From positions 1 through 38,224 of the forward strand of contig NZ_JAHYSG010000112.1 in the NCBI RefSeq assembly GCF_022095675.1: DNA of 38,224 nucleotides, read 5' to 3'. Positions 1-8,180 of the stretch are shown piece by piece. Source of the DNA: Dactylosporangium sp. AC04546 (GTDB lineage Bacteria; Actinomycetota; Actinomycetes; Mycobacteriales; Micromonosporaceae). Both the position numbers and the translations under genes were made by a program. How positions within the stretch are numbered: position 1 is the first letter of the stretch; each line of letters begins with the position of its first letter. The notes under the pieces were generated by a model that saw only the letters and a program-made list of their open reading frames with translations, did not search any database and was not told the DNA's origin.

Positions 1-1
1 G

Positions 2-1000
2 GCCGAGGGCGCGACCATCGACGGGCCGATCAACCTGCTGCTCGTCGGTGTCGACGAGCGCACCGGCAACGAGGAGATGGGCGTGCGGGCCGACTCGATC
101 ATCATCGCGCACGTGCCGGCCAGCCACGACGCGGTCTACCTCACCTCGATCCCGCGGGACACCCGCGTGCAGATCCCGGCGCACAAGTCGACGAAGTACG
201 ACGGCGGCACCGACAAGATCAACGCGGCGTTCTGGTTCGGCTACCAGAACGGCGGCGGCCGCGACGGCGGCCTGGAGCTGCTCGCCGAGACCGTGAGCAA
301 GCTCGCCGGCGGGCTCAAGTTCAACGGCGGCGCGATCGTCAACTTCGACGGCTTCAAGGGCCTCGTCACCGCGCTCGGGGGCGTGCACATGTGCGTCGAC
401 GAGAAGGTCACCTCGGTGCACACCGGCTGGAACTCCAAGACCGGCGCCGAGGGCGTGCCCTACTACTTCAACGCCGACGGCCTGCCCACCGGCCTCAAGC
501 CCAACATGCAGCCGAAGACCTACGACGTCGGCTGCTACGACATGGCGGCCTGGGAGGCCCTCGACTACGTCCGGCAGCGCGACAAGCTCGCCAACAACGA
601 CGGCGACTACGGCCGGCAGCGCCACCAGCAGCAGTTCATCAAGGCGATGCTGAGCAAGGCGACCAGCGCCGGCGTCATCACCAACCCGATCAAGGTCAAC
701 GCGATCCTGAACTCGGTCGGCAAGGCGGTGTCGTTCTACAACAACGACGTCTCGCTCGCCGACTGGATCTTCACGCTGAAGGGCATCAAACCCGACCAGA
801 TGCTCACGCTGAAGGTCAACAACGGCAGGTTCAACCCGCAGACCGTCAACGGGCAGTCGTTCGAGATCCTCGACGAGACCGCCGAGGGTCTGCTGACGGC
901 GATCGCGCAGGACCAGGTCGCCGCGTACGTGGCCGGCCACCCGGAAATGATCAACAACGATGCGGCCCAGCCGGCGGCGTCCCCCACGAAGGGCGGCTGA
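2..1000 (+). CDS. LCP (LytR-CpsA-Psr) family cell-wall ligase, 5'-truncated by window edge
   Basis: The reading frame is open from base 2, so the N-terminus, including the expected membrane anchor, lies outside the window. The 332 visible residues carry LCP-domain hallmarks. These are an acidic VDER segment, an RADSI motif, the SIPRDT motif and a late DYGRQRHQQQ segment that holds the arginines expected to bind the pyrophosphate of the polyprenyl-linked substrate. The family attaches wall polymers such as teichoic-acid-like or arabinogalactan-type glycans to peptidoglycan outside the cell. Two cysteines (HMCVDE and VGCYDM) flank an insertion and could form the disulfide seen in some actinobacterial LCP proteins. 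An internal ATG at 77 is not the real start, because homology-like sequence continues upstream of it. The gene downstream starts 17 bp later and may share its envelope role. The family call is confident; the glycan substrate is unknown. Confidence 0.9.
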   Translation, partial: AEGATIDGPINLLLVGVDERTGNEEMGVRADSIIIAHVPASHDAVYLTSIPRDTRVQIPAHKSTKYDGGTDKINAAFWFGYQNGGGRDGGLELLAETVSKLAGGLKFNGGAIVNFDGFKGLVTALGGVHMCVDEKVTSVHTGWNSKTGAEGVPYYFNADGLPTGLKPNMQPKTYDVGCYDMAAWEALDYVRQRDKLANNDGDYGRQRHQQQFIKAMLSKATSAGVITNPIKVNAILNSVGKAVSFYNNDVSLADWIFTLKGIKPDQMLTLKVNNGRFNPQTVNGQSFEILDETAEGLLTAIAQDQVAAYVAGHPEMINNDAAQPAASPTKGG

Positions 1001-1005
1001 CCCGC

Positions 1006-1011
1006 TAGCAT
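1006..1011 (+). promoter_or_regulatory. Candidate -10 element of a leaderless transcript
   Basis: TAGCAT (TANNNT type) ends six bases before the GTG at 1018, and no Shine-Dalgarno sequence is present. This is the spacing expected if transcription starts on the start codon. No clear -35 element was seen. Confidence 0.4.
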
Positions 1012-1017
1012 CCGCCG

Positions 1018-2394
1018 GTGGACCCCGAGGCTGCATTACCGAAGGACCGTCGCACGCTCGCGGCGGTCCTCGCCGTCTGTGGCGTGCCCATGGTCGCCAG
1101 CGCGCTGCTACAGCGGTACACCCGGATGCCCGAAGGCGACGAGCCCCACTATCTCGCCATCAACGAGGCGATCAAACGGTACGGCTCGATCCATGTGCGG
1201 CCGGTCTACGACAACTGGGACTTCACGGCCTTCCACCCGGGGCCGCTGTCCGCGCACGTGGCGGCGGCGCCGCACGACACGCTGCCGTGGCACGGGATCG
1301 GCGGGCCGGTGCTGTGGCATGTGCCGTACCTGCTCGGCGGGCGCACCGGTGTCCTGCTGTTCATGGTGGTCGTGTCGCTGCTCACCGTCGCCAACGTGTG
1401 GTGGCTGCTGCGCCGCGCCGGCCTCGACCGGTTCCCGTCGGCGCTCACCGCGGTCGCGATCGGCCTCGGCTCGACGGTGCTCACCTACACCGCGAAGGTG
1501 TTCGTCGAGCCGCTCGCGGCGCTCGTCGTGGTCTACGCCCTGCGGGTGCTCGCCGCGACGCCACGCCATCGCGACCTGCTGCTGCTCGGCGCCGGGATCG
1601 GCGCGCTGCCCTGGGTGCACAGCCGGTTCCTGCCGCTGGAGGCGTCGCTGTTCCTCCTCGCCGCGTGGCGCATCGGCCGGGACCGGCGCCGCTGGGCCGC
1701 GTTCCTGGCGCCACTCGGGGTGCTGACCGCGGGCCTGTTCACGTACCTGTGGACCGTCTGGCACAGCCTCAACCCGTCGATCAACCAGGCCGGCGACAAG
1801 CACCTGCTGTTCGGGGCAAACCCGGTCAAGAGCCTCGTCGGGGTGCTGCTCGACCAGGAGCACGGGGTGTTGTTCTCGTACCCCGTGTTCCTGCTCGTCC
1901 TGCCCGGAATGCTCCTGGCCGGGCGTCGCCGGCCACAGCTCATGCTGCTCGCCGCGGTCGGCCCGTACTGCGCGATCCTGCTCACCTCGCCCGGCTGGTG
2001 GGGCGGCTGGGCGCCACCGGCGCGGCTGTGGGCGGCGGTGCTGCCGGCGTTCGCGTACCCGATCGGCTACGCGCTGCACCGCGCCCGCAACGTCTACGTG
2101 ACCGCGTTCGCCATCCTGTGCGTCGTGACCACGGCAGCCCTGGAGACGCTGAGCCGGTTCAGCCCGAGCAACGGGTTCTCCGCCGACTTCGGGTACCTGG
2201 TGCCGCTGCGCGTCCTCGAGGGCCTCGCCGGCCTGCGCTTCACCGGCTACCTGCCGGCCTGGTACACCCGCGCCGACGCGCCGTGGCCGTTCCTGTGGTG
2301 GGGCCTGGCCGCCGTGGCGGTCACGCTGCTCGTCCTGCTGCCGACCCGGGTCAGGCCCTCAGCCGGAACCGCTCCAACGGCTGGGCCGCCGTGA
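1018..2394 (+). CDS. Polytopic membrane protein, GT-C glycosyltransferase-like
   Basis: This 458-residue protein has roughly 11-12 hydrophobic segments spread from residue 13 to about 445. After the first membrane segment comes an EGDEPHY loop with D41-E42. That is where GT-C fold glycosyltransferases and mannosyltransferases (polyprenyl-phosphate-sugar users) keep their catalytic acidic pair. The remaining loops are rich in Trp and Pro (for example SPGWWGGWAPPARLW), also typical of this class. The product would act at the outer face of the membrane in glycan or glycolipid assembly, which fits the LCP ligase just upstream. The start is GTG at 1018, supported by a -10-like hexamer and no ribosome-binding site. 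Its last 44 bases overlap the convergent flavoenzyme gene, so the C-terminal tail past about residue 445 is probably not under strong constraint. The GT-C assignment rests on topology and the DE loop only. Confidence 0.7.
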   Translation: MDPEAALPKDRRTLAAVLAVCGVPMVASALLQRYTRMPEGDEPHYLAINEAIKRYGSIHVRPVYDNWDFTAFHPGPLSAHVAAAPHDTLPWHGIGGPVLWHVPYLLGGRTGVLLFMVVVSLLTVANVWWLLRRAGLDRFPSALTAVAIGLGSTVLTYTAKVFVEPLAALVVVYALRVLAATPRHRDLLLLGAGIGALPWVHSRFLPLEASLFLLAAWRIGRDRRRWAAFLAPLGVLTAGLFTYLWTVWHSLNPSINQAGDKHLLFGANPVKSLVGVLLDQEHGVLFSYPVFLLVLPGMLLAGRRRPQLMLLAAVGPYCAILLTSPGWWGGWAPPARLWAAVLPAFAYPIGYALHRARNVYVTAFAILCVVTTAALETLSRFSPSNGFSADFGYLVPLRVLEGLAGLRFTGYLPAWYTRADAPWPFLWWGLAAVAVTLLVLLPTRVRPSAGTAPTAGPP

Positions 2395-3430
2395 GCGCCA
2401 GGTCGGCGAGCAGGTCCCCGATCACGGTGGTGAACTTGAACCCGTGGCCGGAGAAGCCGGCGGCGACCACCAGCGGCCCGGCCCGGTCGACCACGAAGTC
2501 CTCACTGTCTGTGCTGGTGTAGGTGCAGCTGATCGGCGCGGCCGTGCCGGGGTCGACTCCTGGCAGCCAGCGCTCGACGTACTGCCGCAGCGTTTCGAGC
2601 TGTCCGGGCTCGGCGGCGAAGTCCCGCTCGTCCGGGTCGACCACGGGGCCGGCGGCGTGGAAGCCGGCCTTGACGCCCTCGCCGGGTGTGAGCAGGCCGT
2701 ACACCGGCGGGAGGCCGGGCCGGTGGTGGATGAAGCTGGGCCAGCCGGCGTCGGTCGCCGGGGCGAAGTGCGCGGGCTGCTCCTGCGTGACCGTCAGCTC
2801 CGGCAGCCGCACGAGGCCGCCGAGGAGCTTCGACGTCCAGGCGCCGGCCGCGACGACGACCCGCCGGGCGTGGTGGACGCCGCCGCCCGTGGTGACCTCG
2901 ACGTCGTCGTCCCCGCGGACCGTGATGGCGTGGACCGGCTCGTCGTACCGCACCGTCGCCCCGTGCTGCACCGCGCCCTGCTGGAGCGCCGCGACGGACC
3001 GGTCGGCGTGCAGGCGCCCGCTCGCCGGGTGGAACAGGACGGGGGTCTCGAACCGCAGGCCGGGCCAGCGCTCGCCGGCGGCCTCGGGATGGAGAATCTC
3101 ACCCGGTACACCTGCGGCGTCCAATGCCCGGGCCAGCTCCCGGATCGCCGTGGGGTCACCATGGTCGACGCCGCCGGTGATGTCGAGCAGTCTCGTGCCG
3201 GTGGCTGCCTCGAGCTCGCGCCAGAGCGGCAGCGCACGGCGGGCGAGGCCGATGTAGTCGGCCTCGGGGTAGACGACCCGGAAGATCCGCGACGCCCCGT
3301 GCGACGCGCCGCGCGTGTGCCCGGCGCCGAACCGTTCGAGCAGCAGCACACTCGCACCGCGCCCGGCGAGCCGCCAGGCCGCGGCGGACCCCATGGCCCC
3401 ACCACCGATGACGATGACGTCGTACCGCAC
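2351..3430 (-). CDS. solA: FAD-dependent N-methyl amino acid oxidase (MTOX/monomeric sarcosine oxidase family)
   Basis: This 359-residue flavoprotein oxidises secondary N-methyl amino acids, releasing formaldehyde and hydrogen peroxide. The N-terminus has the FAD-binding Rossmann motif VIGGGAMGSAAA, followed by an ERF acidic end and the family's GASHGASRI segment. Lys254 in GVKAGFH matches the oxygen-activating lysine of the family. Cys302 in SCTYTSTDSEDFVVD matches the cysteine that binds FAD covalently in MSOX and MTOX. The C-terminus has GFSGHGFKF, the second dinucleotide-contact motif. I place the start at GTG 3430, because a strong GGAGGGAGG lies just upstream. A start at 3463 would add eleven residues before the Rossmann strand. 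The gene converges on and overlaps the GT-C-like gene by 44 bp. The exact substrate (sarcosine, N-methyltryptophan or another) cannot be read from the sequence. Confidence 0.85.
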   Translation of the reverse strand: MRYDVIVIGGGAMGSAAAWRLAGRGASVLLLERFGAGHTRGASHGASRIFRVVYPEADYIGLARRALPLWRELEAATGTRLLDITGGVDHGDPTAIRELARALDAAGVPGEILHPEAAGERWPGLRFETPVLFHPASGRLHADRSVAALQQGAVQHGATVRYDEPVHAITVRGDDDVEVTTGGGVHHARRVVVAAGAWTSKLLGGLVRLPELTVTQEQPAHFAPATDAGWPSFIHHRPGLPPVYGLLTPGEGVKAGFHAAGPVVDPDERDFAAEPGQLETLRQYVERWLPGVDPGTAAPISCTYTSTDSEDFVVDRAGPLVVAAGFSGHGFKFTTVIGDLLADLALTAAQPLERFRLRA

Positions 3431-3522
3431 GCGCCTCCCTCCGACCCGCCGCACCGTAGGCACCTCGCCGCCGCCGGGTCAAGCTGGGCACCTGGCGACC
3501 CGCTTCGAGGAGGTATCCGCCC

Positions 3523-4245
3523 GTGTGGTGGCATGCTGACGCGTTCCGAACCATCGGCCTCAGCCCGTCGGTGGACCCTGTCGTGGCGGGCTGGATCGAC
3601 GCGCTGGAGCGCGAGTCGGGTCTCCACGTGCCGCCGGCCGTGCGGGAGTGGTACTCCGTGCGGGGAGCGGTGGAATGGCTGGCGCGCCACAGCGACAACA
3701 TCCTGGTCAGCGCCGCCGGACTCGGTGACCCGATCGACGGTCTCGACTACCTCGACGGCGGCCGGCTCGTCACCGAGACCGACGCACAGTGCTGCTGGCG
3801 CTGGGCCGTGCGGCTGCGGCCACCGCGCTACGAGGGCGAACCGCTCTTCCACCTGCCGGGCGCACCGCCGGCCACCCTCGACGAGGACCCACCAGTCTGG
3901 ATCATCGACCCCGACGACGACGATCCGTTCGAGCAGCTGTACGCCGACCGCTTTTCCGAGTACGTGCTGACGTCGGTCTGGACGGCTCAGGCGTTCGGCA
4001 AGGAATCCTTCTTCACGGACGATGATCGCTTGCCCCGACAGGCACTCGACACGCTGCGACAGCGCTACGTCGAACTTCCCACGACCTACGCCTGGGCCGG
4101 CAACCAGCCCTGCGACGCGGTGTACCGTTTCACCGGCCCCGCCCGTGTCATGATCGCGGTCCAGGGCCAGACCGCCCTGCACACCGTCGTGGCCACGGAC
4201 AGTGAGCAGGAGCTCGCCAGGATCCGAGCGGTCCTCGACCTGTGA
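3523..4245 (+). CDS. Hypothetical protein, possibly SUKH (SMI1/KNR4)-like
   Basis: This acidic 240-residue cytosolic protein has no signal peptide or membrane segment. The N-terminal stretch resembles the opening of SUKH/SMI1-KNR4 domains: an amphipathic helix (WIDALERESGL), the phrase VPPAVREWYSVRGAVEWL, then an ASP-rich mid-region (IDPDDDDPFEQLY) and an aromatic C-terminal half. SUKH proteins often serve as immunity proteins against polymorphic toxins, but no toxin gene adjoins this one. It could also be a housekeeping member. The start is GTG 3523, well supported by GAGGAGG nine bases upstream. It is divergent from the flavin oxidase, with a 92-bp gap that must hold both promoters, and it converges on the HAD gene with 10 bp between stops. 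Family membership is tentative. Confidence 0.6.
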   Translation: MWWHADAFRTIGLSPSVDPVVAGWIDALERESGLHVPPAVREWYSVRGAVEWLARHSDNILVSAAGLGDPIDGLDYLDGGRLVTETDAQCCWRWAVRLRPPRYEGEPLFHLPGAPPATLDEDPPVWIIDPDDDDPFEQLYADRFSEYVLTSVWTAQAFGKESFFTDDDRLPRQALDTLRQRYVELPTTYAWAGNQPCDAVYRFTGPARVMIAVQGQTALHTVVATDSEQELARIRAVLDL

Positions 4246-4255
4246 GCCCTGCCGC

Positions 4256-4939
4256 TCATCGCGTGTGCCCGGCATCCTGAACTGCGGCCAGTCGGGCCAG
4301 CACCGCGTCCAGGGGCAGGTCTGTGGCGCTGGGAAGCAGCAGGTCCGCGGCCGTGAAGCGAGCGTCGTCCGCATGCGGGTTCGGCACTGCCACGCAGCGC
4401 AGCCCGGCCGCATGCGCCGCCGCAACGCCGTGCGCGGTGTCCTCGAACGCGACCGCCGCTGCCGCCGGCAGCCCGAGCCGGTCCAGCGCCAGCAGGTAGA
4501 CGGCCGGGTCCGGCTTGTGCGCGGCCACCTCCTCACCGGTCGCCAGCACCTCGAACCGCGCTCGCAGCCCGGCCTGGTCCAGCATCGCGCCCACGTGGGC
4601 GATCGGGGAGCTGCTCGCCACCGCCAGCCGCAGCCCCAGCTCCGCGGCCCGGTCCAGCCAGCCGACGATGCCGGGGCCCGGCTCCAGCGCCGCGTTCAGC
4701 TCCGCCCGGTGCGCCATCCGCAGCGCGTGGCTGGACTCGCGGTCGTAGGCTGGTCCGACCGCCGCCGCGAGCGCGGCGTACCGGGGTTCGTTCGCGTCGC
4801 CGCCGTGGTTGGCGAAGAAGCCGGCCGTGTCGAGTTCCAGGCCGTGCCGCCGCCACTCCCAGCGCCAGCTCTGCAGGAGCGTGGTCTCCGTGTCCATCAA
4901 CAGGCCGTCGAAGTCGAAGATGAGTGCCTTGATCGTCAC
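4256..4939 (-). CDS. HAD-superfamily phosphatase (beta-phosphoglucomutase-like subfamily)
   Basis: This 227-residue haloacid-dehalogenase-type hydrolase has all four motifs. Motif I is FDFDGLLMDTE, with nucleophile D9 and acid/base D11. Motif II is VASSSP with S109/S110. Motif III is the lysine in AAHKPDP (K142). Motif IV is AFEDTAHG with E166-D167. Residues 17-85 form the helical cap expected of subclass I, as in beta-phosphoglucomutase and sugar-phosphate phosphatases. Substrate identity cannot be inferred. The start codon is GTG at 4939 and overlaps the stop of the upstream membrane-protein gene (GTGA), so the two are translationally coupled. With the PadR gene ahead of that pair, this is the last gene of a three-gene operon. 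Confidence 0.85.
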   Translation of the reverse strand: MTIKALIFDFDGLLMDTETTLLQSWRWEWRRHGLELDTAGFFANHGGDANEPRYAALAAAVGPAYDRESSHALRMAHRAELNAALEPGPGIVGWLDRAAELGLRLAVASSSPIAHVGAMLDQAGLRARFEVLATGEEVAAHKPDPAVYLLALDRLGLPAAAAVAFEDTAHGVAAAHAAGLRCVAVPNPHADDARFTAADLLLPSATDLPLDAVLARLAAVQDAGHTR

Positions 4940-5916
4940 GGCGGCCAGTATCCCAATCCTCGCCGCTGTGACCGGCGCCGGCGTTGCCGTACCCCCAGGA
5001 TGGTCACGAAGACCAGCGCCGCCACGCTGCTGACGGCCACGGCCATGGCGATCAAGGATGGCATCGAGGCGTGCGTGCTGCGGTCATTGCCGGTCGCGAG
5101 CAGCGCCAGGTCGTTGACGAGCAGCAGCAGGAACGGGCCGAGCAGGACCAGCGCCGGCCACCACGCCCGCGGGTCGCGGCGGGCGGCGAGCGGGACTGCG
5201 GCGCTCAGGACGCCCAATCCCAGAAGGCCGGCGGCGAGCGGCAGGAATCCGACCACAGGGTAGTAGTCGGCCGGGGAGTAGCTGGTCATGAACATCGTCG
5301 GCCAGGTGTACGCCGCGCTCGCCAGACCCGCGAGCGCCGGGGTGAACCGGGGACGCCGCGGCATCGCCAGCGCGACCAGACCCAGGGCGATCATGGGTAG
5401 CAGGATCATGATCGGCGGCCGGAAGCGGTCGAACACCGCCGACACCGGCGCGACCAGCACGGTCGCCGCCAGCGCCAGCGCGACCAGCGGCCGGGCGCGG
5501 CCGGCGAGTGCGCCGACCGCTGCCGCCGCCCAGCATCCCCAGACGACGACACCCGGCGACGCGAACGGGCCGAACCCGTATCCCGGCGGCGATGCGATCG
5601 AGTCGGATCCGTGGGCGGTCACCCGGGTCGACTCGACGAACGCGAACCAGAACACCGCCATCACCGTGTTGAGCGCCAGTGCGATCGTCGCCGCGATCGG
5701 CAGCGCGGACGGCAGACCGGTCGCGCCGGCGGCGCGCAGGTGCTGGCGTACACCGCCGCGCACCAGGTCGGCGGCGTCGGCCGGGCCGGGCCACCGCCGG
5801 CCCGGGGCGGCGAGGTCGAGATACGTGCCGACGATCTCGTCGCCGCGTTCGGCCCGGTAGGCGGCGGGATAGGCGTGCAGCAGGGCACGGTAGCGCCGTT
5901 CCAGCTGACCGCTCAT
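4936..5916 (-). CDS. Multi-pass membrane protein partner of a PadR regulator
   Basis: This 326-residue protein has a cytoplasmic N-terminal helix region (LERRYRALLHAYPAAYRAERG, about residues 5-25) of a type that recurs in actinobacterial membrane proteins encoded beside PadR regulators. About eight hydrophobic segments follow between residues 70 and 305, and the tail ends in a basic RQRRRRSQRR stretch. No catalytic motif is visible, and the function of this group is not established. One plausible role is a stress-responsive or transport-related membrane sensor. The gene overlaps the PadR gene by four bases (ATGA) at its start and the HAD gene by four bases (GTGA) at its end. That gives a tightly coupled operon in the order PadR, membrane protein, HAD. 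Confidence 0.75.
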   Translation of the reverse strand: MSGQLERRYRALLHAYPAAYRAERGDEIVGTYLDLAAPGRRWPGPADAADLVRGGVRQHLRAAGATGLPSALPIAATIALALNTVMAVFWFAFVESTRVTAHGSDSIASPPGYGFGPFASPGVVVWGCWAAAAVGALAGRARPLVALALAATVLVAPVSAVFDRFRPPIMILLPMIALGLVALAMPRRPRFTPALAGLASAAYTWPTMFMTSYSPADYYPVVGFLPLAAGLLGLGVLSAAVPLAARRDPRAWWPALVLLGPFLLLLVNDLALLATGNDRSTHASMPSLIAMAVAVSSVAALVFVTILGVRQRRRRSQRRGLGYWPP

Positions 5917-6269
5917 GCGAACCCTCCAGCGAGCTTGCCCGAGGCCCGCGCGTCGCGGACCCGCAGTCGGGCTGTCGCCGCCTCGACGTTGGCGCGCAGC
6001 CGTGCGGTCTCCGCGCGAAGGGCGGCGTCGCCCGAGTCGGTCAGCCGGTAGTAGCGGCGACGCCGGCCGTCGACGATCTCCTCGGCGCTCGGCTCGACGA
6101 GACCGTCGTCGGTGAGCCGGTCCAGCGCGCCGTACAGCGTGCCCGGGCGCAGGCCGAGACGGGCGCCGGACAACGCGGACACCTCGGCGATGATCGCGTA
6201 TCCGTGCAGCGGCCCGGCCGCGAGCGCGGTGAGGATCAGGAAGGTCGGCTCCCTGAGCGGCAGGTCCAT
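5913..6269 (-). CDS. PadR-family transcriptional regulator
   Basis: This 118-residue winged-helix regulator opens with PTFLILTALAAGPLHGYAII, the classic PadR start in which the HGY turn precedes the recognition helix. Next come SGARLGLRPGTLYGALDRLTDDGLV and the wing containing RRRYYRLTDSG. The C-terminal helix is a dimerisation arm. The frame stays open further upstream, but the protein logically begins at ATG 6269, with MDLPLREP just before the PadR fold. It is the first gene of a three-gene coupled operon. PadR proteins usually repress their own operon. The 5' region (6270-6300) is notably AT-rich and holds two CGATA-type words that could belong to such an operator. Confidence 0.88.
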   Translation of the reverse strand: MDLPLREPTFLILTALAAGPLHGYAIIAEVSALSGARLGLRPGTLYGALDRLTDDGLVEPSAEEIVDGRRRRYYRLTDSGDAALRAETARLRANVEAATARLRVRDARASGKLAGGFA

Positions 6270-6340
6270 GCCGCCCAATATATCGGCTACGAAGGTATCG
6301 CGTGGCCCGTAAACCCGGTGACCTCCGTGGTCATCCCCGC

Positions 6341-6346
6341 GATAAT
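6341..6346 (+). promoter_or_regulatory. Candidate -10 of a leaderless transcript, with GTGACC -35
   Basis: GATAAT ends six bases before GTG 6353. GTGACC at 6318-6323 lies 17 bp upstream and fits a -35 element. No ribosome-binding site precedes the GTG. This supports starting the downstream kinase gene at 6353 rather than at 6302. Confidence 0.5.
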
Positions 6347-6352
6347 GCCGGC

Positions 6353-7090
6353 GTGGACGGGGTCGAGGTCGTCGTTGCCCACAACGAGCGCGCGACCCTG
6401 CGCGTCGGTGACGTGTTCCTGAAGGTCGACGCTGATCAGGCGCGCATCGAGGTCGAGGTCGAGGCGATGGCCATGGCGCCGATCCCGACTCCGGAGGTCC
6501 TGTGGCGCAAGCCGCCCGTGCTCGCGCTCGCCGCCGTCCCAGGCACGGCACTCGGCCGCCTCGGCGAGCCGTCGACCGCGTCGCCGGCCGCGTGGGCCGC
6601 GGCGGGTGCCGCCGTACGGCTGCTGCACGACGCGCCGTTGCCGCCGTGGCCCGGCCGGAGCCTCGACGAGATCGCATCGAGCCTCGACGCCGAATGTGCA
6701 TGGCTCCTCACCAACGGCGTCCTGCCCACCGACCTGGTCACCCGCAACCGCCAGGTCGCCGAGGCCGCGCTGCGGCCGTGGACACCGGTGTTCATCCACG
6801 GCGACCTGCAGATCACCCACGTCTTCGTCGACGGCGACGAGCTCACCGGCGTGATCGACTGGTCCGAGGCGGCCCGGGGCGATGCCCTGTTCGACCTCGC
6901 CACCCTGACGCTCGGACACGAGGAGCACCTTGACGACGTCCTCGCCGGCTACGGCACCGACGTCGACCTCGACGTGATCCGCGCGTGGTGGTCGCTGCGA
7001 AGCCTACTGGTGGTCCGCTGGCTGGCCGAGCACGGCTTCGACCCGGCCTCGCCGGGCTGCGAGATCGACGTGCTGAGATCCCGGATGTGA
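6353..7090 (+). CDS. Phosphotransferase of the aminoglycoside-phosphotransferase (APH) fold
   Basis: This 245-residue cytosolic kinase-fold protein has a probable ATP lysine in the VFLKVD strand (K24). The catalytic loop is HGDLQITHVF, with H149 and D151. The metal-binding motif is VIDWSEAARGDALFDLA, with D169. The loop is odd: the residue that is normally asparagine in HGDxxxxN is a histidine (H156). The substrate could be a small hydroxylated metabolite, antibiotic or amino sugar. The family is too diverse to choose, and resistance should not be assumed. I start it at GTG 6353 from the leaderless promoter geometry; a start at 6302 would add 17 residues of unconvincing sequence. It is divergent from the PadR operon and converges on the MerR-HEAT gene 22 bp downstream. 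Confidence 0.8.
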   Translation: MDGVEVVVAHNERATLRVGDVFLKVDADQARIEVEVEAMAMAPIPTPEVLWRKPPVLALAAVPGTALGRLGEPSTASPAAWAAAGAAVRLLHDAPLPPWPGRSLDEIASSLDAECAWLLTNGVLPTDLVTRNRQVAEAALRPWTPVFIHGDLQITHVFVDGDELTGVIDWSEAARGDALFDLATLTLGHEEHLDDVLAGYGTDVDLDVIRAWWSLRSLLVVRWLAEHGFDPASPGCEIDVLRSRM

Positions 7091-7112
7091 GCCCGCACTA
7101 CGCGACGCGCGT

Positions 7113-8180
7113 TCACGTCGGGTCCGGGTCGGTGGGCCGGTCTTCGTGGGGACGGGGTGGGCCGCTCTCGTCGTGCGGCCGTTCTTCGAGCACCGTGACC
7201 AGGGTCGAGGCGATGAGGGCCACGGGCCGGTCGTCGTCGTGGGCCAGTTGCCGCAGGACGTCGAGCGCGATGGTCCCCGGCATCTCCGCGAGCGCCTGGG
7301 TCAGTCGCATCCGTACCGACGAGTCCGCGCTGTGTGCGGCGAGTTCCTCGACCAGCGCGCTCATGATCCGGTCCGCCCACTCCGCGTCCCGGGCGAACGT
7401 TCCCAGCAGCTCGGCCGCCTCCACGTCGTTCGGGCCCTCCACCACCATCGCCAGGAGCGCCGGCACGGCGCGGGACACGCCCCGTGCGCCCAGGGCGAGA
7501 GCGGCACGGCCGCGGATCGTCGTGTCCGGGTCGCTGAGCGCGTCCGTGAGCATCGCCGTCGCCTCGTCGCCGGGCAGTTCGGCGAGCGCCAGGACCGCGC
7601 GGCGCCGAACGTCGGCGTCGTCCGAGGCCATGCCGGACGCCACGCTCGCCACACCGTCGCCGCCGGCCCGCGCGAGGGCCCACCGCAGTGCCCCGGCGAC
7701 GTTCGGATCGGATTCGGTGAGTACCGCCCTGGCGAGCACCTCAACGGGTACCGACGCATGCCCGGCCGGAGCCAGCACGGCCTGCTGCCGCCGCGCGGCA
7801 CTCGCCGAACCCAGTCCGTGCAGGAGCTCGACGATGCGGGCGACGTCCGGCCAGCCGGCGGGCTCGGCCGCATCGACCGCTCGCAGCCGTTCGAGGAGCT
7901 CCTGCTCCCGCCGCATTCGTTCCCCGGTCTCCACGATGAGGTCGCCGACCAGCGCGGACGGGGTGAATCCGGGATCGTCGAGCGTGCGTGCGATCTGGCG
8001 CAGCGACAGTCCCAGCGACCGCAGACCCTCCACGAAGAAGATCCGCCGGACGTCCTCGGGAGTGTACTGCCGGTAGCCGCCCACGGTCCGCCCGGTCGGC
8101 CGCACCAGCCCGAGGGCGTGGTAGTGCCTGAGCATCCGGGCGCTCACCCCCGAGCGGCGCGCCACCTCACCGATCAGCAC
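7113..8180 (-). CDS. MerR-family regulator fused to a HEAT-repeat domain
   Basis: This 355-residue fusion starts with a MerR winged helix: LIGEVARRSGVSARMLRHY, then YRQYTPEDVRRIFFVEGLRSLGLSLRQI (residues 2-65). A coiled dimerisation helix follows to about residue 115. The remaining two-thirds (about 130-330) are repeating Ala/Leu helical pairs of roughly 30 residues, such as VRRRAVLALAELPGDEATAML and IRGRAALALGARGVSRAVPAL. These are HEAT/PBS-lyase-type repeats that would act as a protein-binding or effector scaffold. Typical MerR proteins are 110-280 residues, so this is a long regulator. The start is GTG 8180, preceded by GGGAGGAG eight bases upstream, and it overlaps the stop of the upstream HEAT gene by 7 bp. 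A MerR-type promoter precedes the pair, so autoregulation is likely. Confidence 0.85.
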   Translation of the reverse strand: MLIGEVARRSGVSARMLRHYHALGLVRPTGRTVGGYRQYTPEDVRRIFFVEGLRSLGLSLRQIARTLDDPGFTPSALVGDLIVETGERMRREQELLERLRAVDAAEPAGWPDVARIVELLHGLGSASAARRQQAVLAPAGHASVPVEVLARAVLTESDPNVAGALRWALARAGGDGVASVASGMASDDADVRRRAVLALAELPGDEATAMLTDALSDPDTTIRGRAALALGARGVSRAVPALLAMVVEGPNDVEAAELLGTFARDAEWADRIMSALVEELAAHSADSSVRMRLTQALAEMPGTIALDVLRQLAHDDDRPVALIASTLVTVLEERPHDESGPPRPHEDRPTDPDPT

